DNA of 64,000 nucleotides, from positions 682,001-746,000 of the forward strand of contig MU008164.1 of assembly GCA_010909165.1 (NCBI GenBank), read 5' to 3'. Below are positions 23,910-34,395 of the stretch, in pieces. Within the stretch, counting starts at the first letter, position 1, and each line of letters opens with the position of its first letter. Source of the stretch: Anthoceros angustus (taxonomy: Eukaryota > Streptophyta > Anthocerotopsida > Anthocerotales > Anthocerotaceae). A program made the translations under genes and the position numbers. Below the pieces are notes generated by a model that was given only the letters and a program-made list of their open reading frames with translations, was not told the DNA's origin and did no database searches.

Positions 23910-24460
23910 CAATCAATCTCTTCCTCCGCTTCTTCTTCTTCCTTTTCGTCTCCGCAGGCTCTTCCTCCTCGTCTTCCTCTTCCGCGTCTTCATCCCTCCT
24001 TCTATCTGCAGTCTTCGGTTGCAAGTCCTCCGGCAAATCATCATCCAAAACTGGCCTGAGCTTGGGATTCTTGAGCTGCTGCGTCCTGGAGGGCGAGACA
24101 TGTACACCCTCTCATTCTTACACTCGTAAGTCCAGTGGCCCGGTTGGCAGCACTTCTGGCACACCATCCTGTGCTGTCCCCGCCGTCCCCTGCCTTCACA
24201 GACTTAAGATCCTTCCGCACCCTGAGCTTCACGGCCTTCTCTGTGCTCATGAGATACATCTGCCGCTTGGCTTCCTTCCGCTCCTGCCATCAGCTGGGGC
24301 CTTCCTCCTTCTGCCCGTACGCGTTCACATTCCGAGCTGCCGCAGCAGCAGCCCGCTCCGCCTGCGCCCTGCTCAGGCCCTTGGCCGCGCTCAGAGCTGC
24401 TGCCTTGATCCTGTCCGCCGCTGCAGCCGCTGCATCCGCGTTCTCCTTCTTCGTCGCCAT
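23910..24460 (-). pseudogene. ZCCHC10-like gene, copy B, nonsense and frameshifts
   Basis: Start codon at 24460 on the minus strand. Codon 57 is TGA (24290-24292), identical to copy A. Single-base losses in C and G runs around 24092 and 24178 shift the frame through the zinc knuckle, and loss of a CT near 23930 removes the normal stop so the tail runs on. Its LWD1 partner is absent because the copy ends at a retrotransposon LTR. Confidence 0.85.
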
Positions 24461-24526
24461 CGAGGATGCTGTCTCGCGACGACTGTCGAAGGATGAGCGT
24501 CTTCAGGGAGACCCGTCCGGGCAGAA

Positions 24527-24951
24527 TGTACAGAAGCTTACGATGAGAACCAGTTTTAATCTGATCAGGTAGAAAGATAGCTAAGCCATCCGAGAATAAG
24601 GCTGGAAATCCCTTGTTTTTCGCGAGGAAAACAGGCTGATTAAAAAACGGCAACTAGGCCGAAAAGGTTACCGAGATGGACTTAAGATTCCATCCGAATG
24701 CTAGTTGGGCGTGGAGGAAGAAAGTCTTCCATAGATCCATGCACCAATATCGAGTGTGCCCTAAGGGCTTGTTAAATATATAAGTTTTACTTAGGGTACG
24801 TTGCTACCGCTTAGGTTTAGCAGTCAGTTTTAATTATTATTTTAGGTTTAGTTCATAAACTCCTTTGTTTCTCATTGAACTTATTGCACGTTCTTCTATG
24901 TTATCAATCGTCTTGATCCGTGCTCACATGTAATAATCACGAAAGTGAACA
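24527..24951 (+). repeat. Copia-type LTR (425 bp) interrupting copy B
   Basis: The segment begins TGTACAG and ends GTGAACA, and is followed at once by the primer-binding site TGGTATCAGAGC. A TATA-like TTAAATATATAAG near 24772-24784 could be its promoter. The rest of the element is missing: about 160 bp of leader, partly a tandem repeat of TTTTTCCTCGGAATTAT, precedes duplication copy C. Confidence 0.75.
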
Positions 24952-24963
24952 TGGTATCAGAGC
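24952..24963 (+). promoter_or_regulatory. Primer-binding site, tRNA-iMet type
   Basis: TGGTATCAGAGC follows the LTR terminus without a gap, as in plant copia elements. No gag or pol follows before copy C, so this is a truncated 5' end. Confidence 0.88.
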
Positions 24964-25208
24964 AGTACATATTATGACCTGTATATCCTTGTCTAATTTG
25001 TGATCCAATTGTGATCACATTTTTCCTCGGAATTATAGAAAATCAAGAAGCTCCACATTTTTCCTCGGAATTATGGAAAATCAAGAAGCTCCATTTTCTT
25101 ATTTCGGGTTCTTTATTTAGTCTCTGATGTGCAAGAGAGGTGCTGCTAATGCATGCCAAGGCCTCGTCCAAAGCTCTTCCGCTAAGCCTGCTTCCTCCCT
25201 TGACGCAA

Positions 25209-25760
25209 TCAATCTCTCTTCCTCCGCTTCTTCTTCTTCCTTTTCGTCTCCGCAGGCTCTTCCTCCTCGTCTTCCTCTTCCGCGTCTTCATCCCTCCTTC
25301 TATCTGCAGTCTTCGGTTGCAAGTCCTCCGGCAAATCATCATCCAAAACTGGCCTGAGCTTGGGATTCTTGAGCTGCTGCGTCCTGGAGGGGCGAGACAT
25401 GTACACCCTCTCATTCTTACACTCGTAAGTCCAGTGGCCCGGTTGGCAGCACTTCTGGCACACCATCCTGTGCTGTCCCCCGCCGTCCCCTGCCTTCACA
25501 GACTTAAGATCCTTCCGCACCCCGAGCTTCACGGCCTTCTCTGTGCTCATGAGATACATCTGCCGCTTGGCTTCCTTCCGCTCCTGCCATCGGCTAGGGC
25601 CTTCCTCCTTCTGCCCGTACGCGTTCACATTCCGAGCTGCCGCAGCAGCAGCCCGCTCCGCCTGCGCCCTGCTCAGGCCCTTGGCCGCGCTCAGAGCTGC
25701 TGCCTTGATCCTGTCCGCCGCTGCAGCCGCTGCATCCGCGTTCTCCTTCTTCGTCGCCAT
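25209..25760 (-). CDS. ZCCHC10-like zinc-knuckle protein (intact, copy C)
   Basis: Intron-less frame of 183 codons. Residues 1-45 are Ala/Lys-rich and helical (AAALSAAKGLSRAQAER). Residues 44-75 hold NVNAYGQKEEGPSRWQERKE, a strongly conserved block of plant ZCCHC10-like proteins. Residues 101-114 form one CCHC knuckle (C-x2-C-x4-H-x4-C) followed by NERVYMSRPSRTQQLKNPKL. Residues from about 140 are acidic and then Lys/Arg-rich, a likely nuclear-localisation tail, shorter than in many relatives. The knuckle suggests binding single-stranded nucleic acid; the exact function is unknown. It is divergently paired with the LWD1-like gene across 180 bp. CGA at codon 57 replaces the TGA of the other copies. 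Confidence 0.9.
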   Translation of the reverse strand: MATKKENADAAAAAADRIKAAALSAAKGLSRAQAERAAAAAARNVNAYGQKEEGPSRWQERKEAKRQMYLMSTEKAVKLGVRKDLKSVKAGDGGGQHRMVCQKCCQPGHWTYECKNERVYMSRPSRTQQLKNPKLRPVLDDDLPEDLQPKTADRRRDEDAEEEDEEEEPAETKRKKKKRRKRD

Positions 25761-25940
25761 CGAGGATGCTGTCTCGCGACGACTGTCGAAGGATGAGCGT
25801 CTTCAGGGGAGACCCCGTCCGGGCAGAATCGTCACACGATTTAGGGTTTCAACAACTCGGGATTCATAAATACGAGCACGACATCACACCCGAGAGCATG
25901 AAGTAAAGAAAGCACTGAGTATGCTCGGGTGCAGAGCGGC

Positions 25941-26969
25941 ATGGCTCAGGACCACAATGACGTCTACGCGCGGGAAGAGTCGCAGAAGCGGTCGGAGATC
26001 TACACCTACGATGCGCCCTGGCTGATCTATGGCATGAACTGGAGCGTGCGCAAGGACAAGAAATTCCGGCTCGCAATCGGCAGTTTCCTCGAGGAGATCA
26101 ACAACAAGGTGGAAAATCGTGCAACTGGATGATGAGACCGGGGATTTCAAAGCGGACCCCAAGCTGTCTTTCGACCATCCTTACCCGACGACGAAGATCA
26201 TGTTCATCCCGGACAAGGGTGCCAGAAGCCTGACCTGCTTGCCACCACGGGGATTATCTGCGGATTTGGCAGGTGCACGACGAGCAAGTGGAGTCCAAGA
26301 GCCTGCTGAACAACAACAAGCACAGCGAGTTCTGTGCCCTCTCACCTCCTTCGACTGGAACGAGGCGGAGCCGAAGCGGTGGGCACCTCCAGCATAGATA
26401 CCACTTGTACTATTTGGGACATTGAGAAGGAGGTGGTGGACACGCAGCTCATTGCTCATGACAAGGAGGTTTATGACATTGCATGGGGGGGAGCTGGAGT
26501 GTTTGCTTCCGTGTCTGCAGACGGTTCGGTGCGGGTTTTCGATTTGCGGGACAAGGAGCACTCCACCATCATCTACGAGAGTCCTCAGCCTGACACCCCA
26601 CTCTTGAGGCTGGGGTGGAACAAGCAGGATCCCCGCTACATGGCTACAATTCTCATGGACAACTCCAAGGTTGTGGTTTTGGATATCAGGTTTCCGACTT
26701 TGCCTGTGGCTGAGCTTCAACGGCATCAGGCATGCGTGAACGCTGTGGCCTGGGCTCCTCACAGCTCGTGCCACATATGCACGGCAGGAGATGACTCCCA
26801 GGCACTCATCTGGGACCTGTCTACCATGAGCCAGCCGGTGGACGGTGGCTTGGACCCCATTCTGGCCTACACTGCTGGAGCCGAGATTTACCAGCTGCAG
26901 TGGTCCTCTACTCAGCCGGACTGGGTTGCCATAGCCTTCTCCAAGAAGCTGCAGATCTTACGGGTCTGA
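25941..26969 (+). pseudogene. LWD1/AN11-type WD40 gene, copy C (frameshifted in the 5' half)
   Basis: ATG at 25941. The first 55 codons and everything from about 26390 to the stop at 26969 match the family, including [60 protein letters not shown] and KLQILRV. In between are single-base changes relative to copy A: an extra A near 26113 and losses near 26217, 26251, 26337 and 26379. Copies A and C are thus broken in different places and each is intact where the other is damaged. That suggests either sequencing errors in one good gene or two pseudogenised paralogues. Confidence 0.85.
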
Positions 26970-27257
26970 ATGTTGCATCCAGTTTTAGGACGAACACACT
27001 TCGGTATGGCTGTTTTCAGAGGGTTTACGGGGACCTCGACTTTTATCTGTCGGCAACACAGGGTGTAGGCCAGTATTCATTTGAAACATCAGGACGATTC
27101 TCCTGCTCCGCAACGTCAGACCGTCACAGTCTTCCTGGCAGCCGTTCTCTTGAGTTGGTGCATATGGTTGCCATGCCATCTATTCTGCCCATTTGAACCC
27201 CATGGGCGATGGAGGTTCGATGGTACGTTTCACGTTACCACCGAGTTGCCATTGTCC

Positions 27258-28330
27258 TTTTGTCTCACTCTCCTCGGGGCCTTTAACAACAATTGAACAT
27301 ATTGTCCCGCCGAGGCAAGAGATTTGGAAGTGAACATATGAAGACCAAGGTCATGTTTTCAACCGGTAGGACCCGAGTTGATCGATGTTGAAGTTCTTCT
27401 ATGTTATCAATCGCCTTGATCCGTGCTCACATGTAATAATCACGAAGTGAACATATGAAGACCAAGGTCATGTTTTCAACCGGTAGGACCCGAGTTGATC
27501 GATGTTGAAGTTCTTCTATGATGGTGAGCATATGGAGATTATTCGATCTTATGTACAGGCGGCCTCTCTATGGCCCAACACTCTAATGGAAGCTCTGCCT
27601 CCATCGCATTGTCAAGGGGTGGCATCGGGCGTGGGGTTTGGAGCAGTGCTCTAGGATGCACATCAAGGACATCCCCACTCGCAATGGGCATTCCACAATT
27701 GTCATTCCCTTTGCATGTGATTTGGGGACCCTATCTCTCCTTTGGTACTACAAGGTGGAAGGTCCAAACATCTTTCTTCAGCCCCACATTGCATGTAAAG
27801 TCTGTCCCCCTTGCCATCTTTCGCGAGAATTTGCCACCTTCCGAGACTTGGCTATTCGCCCAACCAACTTCTTCTACCTCCTCTATTCTTTAGAAGAAGC
27901 TCAGTCTAATCACCCCACATCCACCCCCTCTTATCTCCTCCTTGTCTTTCAGTCCTCCCGGAAGTTAGCCTCTTCAGGTAACAAGACTTGCTGGTATGCC
28001 CAGTCTTCCTCCTGGCTCGAGAAGTTTGGATATAGTCTTGAGAGTCTTCAATCTTCAAAACCTATTCATCATTCACATAGGTTAGATAGAAATTTATATT
28101 TTGCAAATAAGGCTTTTGAAGCCACATCCTACACATCCCATTTATCTCATCATGAGCTTGAAAATTTTGATGCCGTTCTAAATTCTCTTTTGATTGTCAA
28201 GAATTCTGTGCTTGAGTTCTCTAGTAGTCTTACATCTCGCTTGGATAGGTTTGAGAAACAAAGAGAATCTGACCTCGTGTTAGTAGTTGACATAGAGCTC
28301 GACATAAAGAAACATTGCGAGGAACTTTAA
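27258..28330 (+). pseudogene. LINE reverse-transcriptase fragment, copy 1
   Basis: Plus-strand pieces of a non-LTR retrotransposon. A reverse-transcriptase part (TKVMFF-type block, then FYDGEHMEIIRSYV) is followed by the C-terminal region (CSRMHIKDIPT, NFFYLLYSLEEAQSNHPTST, NKTCWYAQSSSWLEKFGYSL) read in a 230-codon frame at 27638-28330. The 27296-27520 part is scrambled by a 70-bp duplication and an inserted LTR end. The last 80 codons continue the frame but are not seen in the other LINE copies. Confidence 0.75.
27391..27452 (+). repeat. 60-bp LTR 3'-end fragment between 70-bp direct repeats
   Basis: TTCTTCTATGTTATCAATCG followed by CTTGATCCGTGCTCACATGT repeats the last 60 bp of the LTR at 24890-24951. 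It is bracketed by direct repeats of a LINE segment (27330-27399 and 27448-27519) that reads GTGAACATATGAAGACCAAG at its start. The fragment joins the LINE sequence at strings common to both (GTGAACAT and TTCTTCTATG). Confidence 0.85.
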
Positions 28331-28439
28331 AATGCTGACTGAGCAGATTGCTCACTCGATCTTTCCCTCCAACTCTTTTCTTCCTCCTCTCCGAATCGCT
28401 AACCTTTCGAGTCCTTCATATTCTCATTGCTAATTCTCC

Positions 28440-29170
28440 CGCTCCATCTTATATGCAAATGACATTGTCCTTTTGTCTCACTCTCCTCAGGGCCTTTAAC
28501 AACAATTGAACATATTGTCCCGCTTCTGCGAGGCAAGAGATTTGGAAGTGAACATGAAGAAGACCAAGGTCATGTTTTTCAACCGGCGGGACCCAGTTGA
28601 TCAGATGTTGAAGTTCTTCTATGATGGTGAGCATATGGAGATTGTTCGATCTTATGTACCTGGGCGGCACTCTCTATGGCCCAACACTCTAATGGAAGCT
28701 CTCTGCCTCCGCTCGCATTGTCCAAGGGGTGGCATCGGCGTGGGGTTTGGAGACAGTGCTCTAGGATGCACATCAAGGACATCCCCACTCGCAATGGGCA
28801 TTCCACAATTGTCATTCCCTTTGCATGTGATTTGGGGACCCTATCTCTCCTTTGGTACTACAAGGTGGAAGAGGTCCAAACATCTTTTCTTCAGCCCCAC
28901 ATTGCATGTAAGAAGTCTGTCCCCCTTGCCATCTTTCGTGCAGAATTTGCCACCTTCCCGCTTGAACTTGACGCTATTTCGCCCAACCAACTTCTTCTAC
29001 CTCCTCTATTCTTTAGAAGAAGCTCAGTCTAATCACCCCACATCCACCCCCTCTTATCTCCTCCTTGTCTTTCAGTCCTCCCGGAAGTTAGCCTCTTCAG
29101 GTAACAAGACTTGCTGGTATGCCCAGTCTTCCCGCTCGAGAAGTTTGGATATAGTCTTGAGAGTCATGTG
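28440..29170 (+). pseudogene. LINE reverse-transcriptase fragment, copy 2
   Basis: The segment starts in the catalytic box: codons 28452-28463 read Y-A-N-D, the LINE (Y/F)xDD motif with its first aspartate changed to asparagine. It continues DIVLLSHSPQGL, then a TAA stop (28497-28499), then LSRFCEARDLEVNMKKTKVM and DGEHMEIVRSYV. The following region overlaps that of copy 1. The mutated active site and stop show it is dead. Confidence 0.82.
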
Positions 29171-29968
29171 GCAAAGTTCGAGCTACAAGGGCTAAATCGG
29201 CCTCATGTGGGGTCATAATTCTAGAGTCGAGGCGGCCATACGGATGTTAGCCTCTTGGGTAACAAGACTTCTTGGTATGCCCGATCTTCCTCACAGCTCG
29301 AGAAGTTTGGATATAGTCTTGAGAGTCTTCAAGCCCACACCCTCTTCCGTTCCCCCCCTCCACAGATAAGTCCATCCGCCTTGAGTTGCAAACTACATAT
29401 TTGTCTTATGCCTAGTCTCCTATCTTTCCCTTACCCACTAAGCTCGATACCTATAAACAACATTTTTGCACCCTTTCCAACTTTGGGAAACCAGAGTATT
29501 TCCTCTCTATCTTCACCCATGTGTCTTTCAAGCTTAGGATGATTCTGAGGTCATCTTAGGTGTCACATCGTCTCGATTGGGACCCGTGGATGGCTATGTC
29601 CAAATCCACTAAAAGAGTCGAATTGCGGGTTATGCAACAAGGGTGTTGAGATTGAAGAACACTTTGTGTTCCTGTCCCATTATGAAGATGTCGGGCATAC
29701 TTTTATGAAATCTATTTACTGACTTGATCTTCACTCGGGGTTTTCTCTTTTCCTAACCATTATTACGTGTTTGCTTGAAAAAATGTGGGAAGTGACCATA
29801 TTCAACTTTTCAACACGATGGTAATTATGTACAACAACACTAGTTTCAAGGCCGGACTCTAAATAGCAGTTAATTCTCATTATGCCCTTTGTGTAACTCA
29901 TCAATTCGGTCCATGGCGGAAATCCATCCTAGTGGACTTAAATAAAATTCTTCTTCTTCCCGAATATT

Positions 29969-30032
29969 ATCGAACTCAGCAGTTAAGCGCCCTTGGGCGG
30001 ATCGATTGGGATGGGTGACCTCCGGGAAGTCC
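29969..30032 (+). repeat. Degenerate 5S rRNA-like segment, copy 1
   Basis: AGTTAAGCGCCCTTGGGCGG and GGGATGGGTGACCTCC match the box A and box C parts of plant 5S rRNA, but with deletions between them. The 5' third of 5S is absent. Confidence 0.75.
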
Positions 30033-30139
30033 AGTCTTCCTCTCTCCATTTTCATTTTCTTTCCTTTTTTCACATCGGTAGAATAAATAAAACCCAACTC
30101 CTTTTTCCTTCATTACATCACACATTATATGACATGCTC

Positions 30140-30325
30140 ATTTTAGAATTCAATACTTTTCTCATTCTTAGAGAATTCAATAGCCATTCGCTGATTCCTA
30201 GATGATTCAATCGCCATTTACTCATTCCTAGAGAATTCAATCACCATTTGCTCATTCCTAGAATTCAATCGCCATTTGCTCTTCCTAGAATTCAATCACC
30301 ATTTGCTGCCTACGTTATTCAATCA
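30140..30325. repeat. 30-bp minisatellite, copy 1
   Basis: Variants of CTCATTCCTAGAGAATTCAA with TCGCCATTTG are repeated about six times. Here several units have lost AGAG or ATTC, unlike the tidier array at 35287-35475. Confidence 0.85.
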
Positions 30326-31274
30326 CCCATTTGTTGCCCTGCCCTGCCTGCCGTCCACTTTAATCACCCTTTATTAAAGGTTGAACAAAATGACACATAC
30401 ACGCCGTCACAAACACTGCTCGGGGGGCTGCCGGCGACCAAGGCAGGCACGGGAATATGGAATGAACTGGCGGATGTGAGTGGGGCGGGGTGTTGTGCAA
30501 TGTGGACAACCTTGGTGCACTAGGTGTGCTCATACCAAGTTCCGATTGACTACAAGCCTCTTGGGTAACAAGACTTCTTGGTATGCCCGATCTTCCTCAC
30601 AGCTCGAGAAGTTTGGATATAGTCTTGAGAGTCTTCAAGCCCACACCCTCTTCCGTTCCCCCCCTCCACAGATAAGTCCATCCGCCTTGAGTTGCAAACT
30701 ACATATTTGTCTTATGCCTAGTCTCCTATCTTTCCCTTACCCACTAAGCTCGATACCTATAAACAACATTTTTGCACCCTTTCCAACTTTGGGAAACCAG
30801 AGTATTTCCTCTCTATCTTCACCCATGTGTCTTTCAAGCTTAGGATGATTCTGAGGTCATCTTAGGTGTCACATCGTCTCGATTGGGACCCGTGGATGGC
30901 TATGTCCAAATCCACTAAAAGAGTCGAATTGCGGGTTATGCAACAAGGGTGTTGAGATTGAAGAACACTTTGTGTTCCTGTCCCATTATGAAGATGTCGG
31001 GCATACTTTTATGAAATCTATTTACTGACTTGATCTTCACTCGGGGTTTTCTCTTTTCCTAACCATTATTACGTGTTTGCTTGAAAAAATGTGGGAAGTG
31101 ACCATATTCAACTTTTCAACACGATGGTAATTATGTACAACAACACTAGTTTCAAGGCCGGACTCTAAATAGCAGTTAATTCTCATTATGCCCTTTGTGT
31201 AACTCATCAATTCGGTCCATGGCGGAAATCCATCCTAGTGGACTTAAATAAAATTCTTCTTCTTCCCGAATATT

Positions 31275-31338
31275 ATCGAACTCAGCAGTTAAGCGCCCTT
31301 GGGCGGATCGATTGGGATGGGTGACCTCCGGGAAGTCC
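31275..31338 (+). repeat. Degenerate 5S rRNA-like segment, copy 2
   Basis: Identical to the segment at 29969-30032 because it lies in the second unit of the 1,306-bp tandem duplication. Confidence 0.75.
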
Positions 31339-31445
31339 AGTCTTCCTCTCTCCATTTTCATTTTCTTTCCTTTTTTCACATCGGTAGAATAAATAAAACC
31401 CAACTCCTTTTTCCTTCATTACATCACACATTATATGACATGCTC

Positions 31446-31631
31446 ATTTTAGAATTCAATACTTTTCTCATTCTTAGAGAATTCAATAGCCATTCGCTGA
31501 TTCCTAGATGATTCAATCGCCATTTACTCATTCCTAGAGAATTCAATCACCATTTGCTCATTCCTAGAATTCAATCGCCATTTGCTCTTCCTAGAATTCA
31601 ATCACCATTTGCTGCCTACGTTATTCAATCA
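31446..31631. repeat. 30-bp minisatellite, copy 2
   Basis: Same array as at 30140-30325, in the second unit of the tandem duplication. Confidence 0.85.
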
Positions 31632-31834
31632 CCCATTTGTTGCCCTGCCCTGCCTGCCGTCCACTTTAATCACCCTTTATTAAAGGTTGAACAAAATGAC
31701 ACATACACGCCGTCACAAACACTGCTCGGGGGGCTGCCGGCGACCAAGGCAGGCACGGGAATATGGAATGAACTGGCGGATGTGAGTGGGGCGGGGTGTT
31801 GTGCAATGTGGACAACCTTGTTGCACGTGGTGCG

Positions 31835-32090
31835 GTCATACAGGGCCACCACCCGCCCCTTGCCTGATGTTGGGCTGGGAGATGATGACCTCAAATAGGA
31901 AGTGGACCAGTGCCTCAGGACACGGCATCCTAAGTCTTTAGTACCCTGAAGCTGAAGCAACAGCTCATGTTTCTGAGGATGAGGTGAGGAAAGCATGCAG
32001 TACAATGTGCCTTGCTCTAGTTCGTCATGTGGGCATTGAGGCGATCAAGATTCTGCAATCACCAACTCAGGATTCGCAAAGTGAAACAGA
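31835..32090. repeat. Repeated segment of unknown nature (three copies)
   Basis: The block starting CCCCTTGCCTGATGTTGGGC, with GAGATGATGACCTCAAATAG downstream, recurs at 32950-33200 and 35722-35935. Copies end with AAGATTCTGCAATCA joined to different neighbours. No coding pattern was recognised on either strand. Confidence 0.7.
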
Positions 32091-32960
32091 TTGGCAAGAA
32101 TGCTCCCATGCTATCTTCAGCTCATCGCCTTTCCTCCCAAGATGTCAGAAACTCTCCGACACTATCGTCATCCCTGGTTTGATAATGAATGCAAACGCCT
32201 TCGTTTCCTCACTCATCAGCATCTCCGTGCCCTCAATGTCCCATCCAAGTCTCATCATACTCAACTATACAAGGAGGTTGTCAAGCCTTACAAAGCCCTC
32301 ATTGTCGCCAAGAAGTCTGCTTTCTTTTTATTCCAACGCGATCGCTTGACGAGCCTTCTTGGGGCCGAGCTTATCAACTATGTGCAAACTCTTTTCTTCC
32401 TCCTCTCCGAATCTGCTAACCTTTCCAGGAGTCCTTCATATTCTCATTGCTAATTCTCCCGCTCCATCTTATATGCAAATGACATTGTCCTTTTGTCTCA
32501 CTCTCCTCAGGGCCTTTAACAACAATTGAACATATTGTCCCGCTTCTGCGAGGCAAGAGATTTGGAAGTGAACATGAAGAAGACCAAGGTCATGTTTTTC
32601 AACCGGTAGGACCCGAGTTGATCGGATGTTGAAGTTCTTCTATGATGGTGAGCATATGGAGATTGTTCGATCTTATGTACCTGGGCGGCACTCTCTATGG
32701 CCCAACACTCTAATGGAAGCTCTCTGCCTCCGCTCGCATTGTCCAAGGGGTGGCATCGGCGTGGGGTTTGGAGACAGTGCTCTAGGATGCACATCAAGGA
32801 CATCCCCACTCAGCAATGGCTGTTCAACACAATTGTCATTCCTTCCGTTATGTATGCATGCCGAGATTTGGGGACCCTATCTCTCACTGGACGACTGGTA
32901 CAAGGTGGAAGAGGTCCAAACATCTTTTCTTCAGCCCCACATTGCATGTAAGAAGTCTCA
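32091..32960 (+). pseudogene. LINE fragment, copy 3 (linker plus reverse transcriptase)
   Basis: The first part has HPWFDNECKRLRFLTHQHLR, typical of the stretch between endonuclease and reverse transcriptase in plant LINEs. It then jumps at about 32440 directly to YANDIVLLSHSPQGL with the same mutated active site and the same TAA as copy 2. It ends near 32955, where CCCCTTGCC is shared with the next segment. The palm domain N-terminal to the catalytic box is missing. Confidence 0.8.
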
Positions 32961-33379
32961 TCCCCTTGCCTGATGTTGGGCTAGGAGATGATGACCTCAA
33001 ATAGGAAGTGGACCAGTGCCTCAGGACACGGCATCCTAAGTCTTTGAGTACCCTGAAGCTGAAGCAACAGCTCATGTTTCTGAGGATGAGGTGAGGAAAG
33101 CATGCACGCAGTACAATGTACCCTTGCTCTAGTTCGTCATGTGGGCATTGAGGCGATCAAGATTCTGCAATCACCAACTCAGGATTCGCAAAGTGAAACA
33201 GATTGGCAAGAATGCTCCCATGCTATCTTCCACTCCTTGATCATGGTGGAACTGGACAGGGAAGGGCGGCATTTCTTTTGCAGCGCTGTGGCGGATCAGT
33301 TGAGTTACCCAAACAGCCACACACACTACTTCTCATGTGTGCTGTTGTATCTGCAATTGCCAAGTTCAAGGACGAGATA

Positions 33380-33990
33380 TGGAATTTCACAGTTCACTAT
33401 TGAAACAAGACAGCTCTAAATGTGTGAACACTTTGTGATTGAAACTGGATAGCTCTAAATGAATGAACACTTTGTTACTAAAACTGGACAGCTCTAAGTG
33501 TGTGTCCAAAGTGGATGGATGCCCTTGGCACACCATGGTGCAAGGCTGCCTCGAGGGAGTAGATGCCATGAGACTTGTAGATGAGTGGATGCCTTCTCGA
33601 AATCTCTTTAGAATTCACTCCATATCCGACTCCTACTTGACACCATCAATCAGGATCACAAGAATTCACAGTTCACTACTGAAATTGGACAGCGACATCT
33701 CTAAATGTGAGGACACTTTGTTATTGAAATTGGACAGCTCTAAATGTATCATGAACACTTAGTTACTGAAATTGGACAGCTCTAAATGTGTGTGCAAAGT
33801 GGATGGATGCCCTGGGCACACCATGGTGCAAGGCTGCCTGCAGGGAGTGGATAACATGGGACTTGTAGATGAGTGGATGCCTTTGGCAAGTCCTATTATG
33901 ATAGGAAAAATTCCGTCCTTCTTTTCTACGCTCGATGTCCTCGAGAACAGAGACAGCCCTTTGCTGCTGTTAGGGTGAAGGTTGGAACGC
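33380..33990. repeat. Short tandem repeats around GGACAGCTCTAAATGTGTG, copy 1
   Basis: About 38-bp units built from GAACACTTTGTTATTGAAAC and TGGACAGCTCTAAATGTG occur several times, with a duplicated 100-bp block containing GCACACCATGGTGCAAGGCT (33517 and 33811). The whole stretch recurs at 36815-37420. No gene was recognised. Confidence 0.75.
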
Positions 33991-34395
33991 TTACCAGCAG
34001 CCCGCCTACGGATAGATCACAGCCTTGCCGGCTGCCGTTTGGGTTGGCGGCTCACAGCTCCGGCAAGACAATGCACCAGTATAGGAAACCCTGCTTTGGG
34101 ACGAGGCGCTGGCCAATTCTGCACACCCCGGTCGGCCCAAACCCCTCCGAGCAAAATCTCCTTCTACCTTGTCCTCCCTTCAAGGAGTGACATCCAATCC
34201 ATACATGAGTTCATTGGAATTCCCCAATTAAACGTCATTGGGACGGATTAGTGCTCGGATGGGGTGCCACCCATCTCCTTCAGGAGGATTGGGGCTGTGA
34301 TTGGGGCTGTGCATACAGCATTGAGACAACCGTGGAGGAATGGACACTATTTACTTTGTGGAGTTTGATGAAATCTTGGGAACAGGTGTGTTCAC

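Larger units (their letters stand above)
23693..24526. repeat. Segmental duplication copy B (truncated)
   Basis: Copy B matches copy A from the ORF tail to just past the ZCCHC10 start codon, then stops at CAGAA|TGTACAG, where a copia LTR begins. Compared with A it lacks one base in several G or C runs and a CT in a CTCTCT run. It shares with A, not C, the TGA nonsense codon. Confidence 0.9.
25128..27258. repeat. Segmental duplication copy C (ZCCHC10 + LWD1)
   Basis: Copy C matches 21181-23309 of copy A. It ends at ATTGTCCT, a string also present in the LINE fragment that follows, where the copy A context continues differently. It holds the only intact ZCCHC10-like frame. Confidence 0.93.
29242..30547. 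repeat. 1,306-bp tandem duplication, first unit
   Basis: From CCTCTTGGGTAACAAGACTT (29247) on, the sequence repeats at +1,306 bp with essentially no differences up to about 30515/31821. The unit contains a 5S-like segment, a 30-bp minisatellite and no recognisable gene. A more complete version lies at about 34607-35690. Confidence 0.93.
30548..31830. repeat. 1,306-bp tandem duplication, second unit
   Basis: Second unit of the duplication. Near-identity over 1.27 kb means either very recent duplication or an assembly repeat. It ends near 31821, after which GTTGCACGTGGTGCGGTCAT follows, as it does at 35687 in the third, fuller copy. Confidence 0.92.

Noticed and set aside
30140-30325. Regular 30-bp repeats that could be mistaken for a CRISPR array
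   Set aside because: The units abut directly without unique spacers and the context is a plant nuclear genome; it is a minisatellite.
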